Translations under genes and position numbers: made by a program | The notes under the pieces: generated by a model | What the model was told of the DNA's origin: nothing | Database searches by the model: none | What the model saw: only the letters and a program-made list of their open reading frames with translations | Source of the DNA: an uncultured Clostridia bacterium | GTDB lineage: Bacteria; Bacillota; Clostridia; Christensenellales; Aristaeellaceae | Assembly (NCBI GenBank): GCA_934636425.1 | Contig: CAKUAV010000061.1 | Location: 1-16,204 of the forward strand | Reading direction: 5' to 3' | DNA length: 16,204 bases | Part shown: positions 15,037-16,204 of the stretch, piece after piece | Numbering within the stretch: the stretch's first letter is position 1 | Layout: the number at the start of each line of letters is the position of its first letter

Positions 15037-15069
15037 GGTCTGTTCCTCCTCAGCGTTATCGTTGCGCGG

Positions 15070-15093
15070 GTATGAACGTTAATATTATCATAC
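15070..15093. promoter_or_regulatory. Operator-like dyad over the glycosidase -10
   Basis: GTATGA (15070-15075) and TCATAC (15088-15093) are perfect inverted repeats around 12 bp that include the palindrome TAATATTA (15080-15087). They overlap the -10, a usual position for a sugar-responsive repressor. The regulator is not in this window. Confidence 0.35.
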
Positions 15094-15115
15094 TGCAAAC
15101 ACTGCGCGCTGTCAA
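15087..15115 (-). promoter_or_regulatory. Sigma-A promoter of the glycosidase gene
   Basis: On the minus strand TTGACA (15110-15115) and TATGAT (15087-15092) are separated by exactly 17 bp, 50 bp before the ATG at 15036. This is the best promoter in the window. Confidence 0.8.
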
Positions 15116-15128
15116 GCGGGAATTTGCC

Positions 15129-15290
15129 TTCCATCCTCCGAACGCCGCATTCCGAATTGTTCCGTCGTTTCCCCGCGCGCACAAACGCTTCTGCCGGTCT
15201 ATATCCGGCAGGCACAAACGCTGCGGCGGCGCACTGTTTACTATCCTATGAAGCGGAAGAACGCATCGCCGCGACAGCGCGGACGAACGC
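15129..15290 (+). repeat. R1 dispersed repeat, copy 3 (divergent)
   Basis: It has the same order of landmarks as 567-729: GCATTCCG, CCCCGCGCGCACAA, the hairpin CTGCCGG (15191-15197)/CCGGCAG (15205-15211) with a new 7-nt loop, CCTATGAA-like text and GACAGCGCGG. It is more diverged than copies 1 and 2. No gene is present from 15037 to the window end. Confidence 0.6.
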
Positions 15291-15316
15291 CTTCAAGCGG
15301 AAGCGACGCAGCCGCC

Positions 15317-15372
15317 TCTCTGGACTCTCTTCACGCTGCGGCGGGGTTGTGTTGGTGCGTATACGCGCGTCA
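15317..15372 (+). repeat. R420 fragment
   Basis: The 29-mer beginning TCTCTGGACTCTC and ending GCGGCGGG, followed by a GTTGGTGCGTAT-like tail, recurs at 16027 and 16179 and, inverted, at 95-123. Another short copy is at 15568-15596. These are truncated pieces of the end repeat. Confidence 0.65.
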
Positions 15373-15388
15373 CCCGGGTACACGGAAA

Positions 15389-15499
15389 GACCCGGCCGAG
15401 TCCAATTTATGCTCGGCCGGGTCGGGCTGTATAGCGATGATTCCAACACGCACAATCGTCCAGACTCGAGCCGCCCCCAAGCGGCGCGGAGTCGGGTTG
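15389..15499 (-). repeat. E element, copy 3 (inverted; hairpin H5)
   Basis: Read on the minus strand it matches copy 2: near-identical 5' hairpin module, related linker, then GACCCGGCCGAG, loop CATAAATTGGA and CTCGGCCGGGTC. The 12-bp stem is perfect (15389-15400 with 15412-15423). Stem bases differ from H1-H4 on both sides while the loop is identical to H3. Flanking DNA at 15505-15560 also resembles the CCACTTGCTGCCG modules near pstC. Confidence 0.75.
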
Positions 15500-15703
15500 A
15501 CACGCGCGGAGCGGAGAGGAAGCCGCACAGCGGCCGCGGCAGCAAGTGTCAGCGGGCACTGCCCGCCTCTCTGGACTCTCTTCACGCTGCGGCGGGAGAG
15601 TGCTTTCTCTCGCCGCGCTTGGCCTTCGGCTTGCGTCTGTCCTTGCGGTTCTGGCGGAGGCATTGCGTTCGGAGTGCGCCTGCCCTCACAGTTCTGTTGT
15701 CGC

Positions 15704-16204
15704 GTTTTGCCTTCGTTCACGCCTGCTGTTTGTCTCGCGACAAACAGGACGGCTTGCGATAGCTTGCGTTCCTATTCCGCCGGGTCGAGATCGCCATTCG
15801 TGCGTTCTCGCGGTGTTGGCGCGGTTATCTGCCTTTGTGGGTTCACTTCGGGTTTGTGCGTTTCTTTATGGCGATCTCGACGGGTTACCGGAGAACGGGG
15901 AACGGGGGAACGGGACTGGCGGCGCGGCCTTTGTGCGTCTTTGCGCAGCCGCATTGGTACTGTTATGCTTTCCGCGGGGAGTACGCTGGGGCTGCGCGCC
16001 CCAGACTGCGCCAAAGAGTCTTCGACTCTCTGGACTCTCCTCACGCTGCGGCGGGGCTGCGTTGGTGCGTATTCGCTGCGCTTGTGCGTCTTTGCGCAGC
16101 CGCATTGGTACTGTTATGCTTTCCGCCGGGAGTACGTTGGGGCTGCGCGCCCCAAACCTGCGCCAAAGAGTCTTCGACTCTCTGGACTCTCTTCACGCTG
16201 CGGC
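15704..16204. repeat. R420 repeat, right block (inverted relative to left)
   Basis: 15704-16075 is the reverse complement of about 80-447. Within it, 15931-16053 is repeated at 16082-16204 (offset 151), and the window ends inside the second copy. The hairpins of the left block are kept: CTGTTTGTC/GACAAACAG (15726-15747) and the GGGGC/GCCCC stem (15986-16004, 16137-16155). No gene is visible; short ORFs are repeat by-products. Confidence 0.8.

Overview
This window reads as part of the chromosome of a GC-rich, anaerobic, gut-type Firmicute (Clostridia; a Christensenellales-like lineage is my guess). The basis is strong AGGAG/GGAGG ribosome sites, sigma-A style promoters, a Gram-positive style PstS lipoprotein, a secreted caspase-like protease with Ig-like domains, an NSS-family sodium symporter and a GH127-type glycosidase. 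The taxonomic call is inference; there is no rRNA or other marker gene here.

Layout. 1-885 has no credible gene and holds a repeat with a 420-bp period plus one copy of a ~163-bp dispersed repeat (called R1). 886-2889 (minus) is a secreted caspase-like (C14) protein with its own promoter and terminator, bracketed by inverted R1 copies. 3533-10849 (plus) is the phosphate operon pstS-pstC-(small ORF)-pstA-pstB-phoU-phoB/phoP-phoR. It covers phosphate capture, import and two-component control, and closes with a strong intrinsic terminator. A Pho-box-like site lies upstream of pstS. Unusually, pstS and pstC are separated by ~690 bp of repeats, and pstC and pstA by a 198-bp MITE-like element with 14-bp terminal inverted repeats. 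10850-11693 is non-coding with 175-bp direct repeats. 11694-13067 (minus) is an NSS-family symporter. 13321-15036 (minus) is a cytoplasmic GH127-like glycosidase with an excellent promoter. 15037-16204 is again repeat DNA, much of it the inverted counterpart of the left end.

The genes themselves are mostly familiar. The operon is a self-contained module: PstSCAB imports phosphate, PhoU reports transporter state to the PhoR kinase, and the PhoB/PhoP regulator probably activates its own operon through the site before pstS. Pst genes from pstA onward are tightly packed (overlaps of 4 nt or gaps under 7 nt), which suggests translational coupling.

The most unusual content is the non-coding DNA. 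At least five repeat families are recognisable by eye: the 420-bp end repeat, R1, a structured element (called E) whose hairpin loop is conserved while its stem sequence changes on both sides, the 175-bp direct repeats, and the MITE-like element. The E element is the best candidate for something undescribed, because its stems differ between copies yet stay complementary around a nearly constant 11-nt loop.
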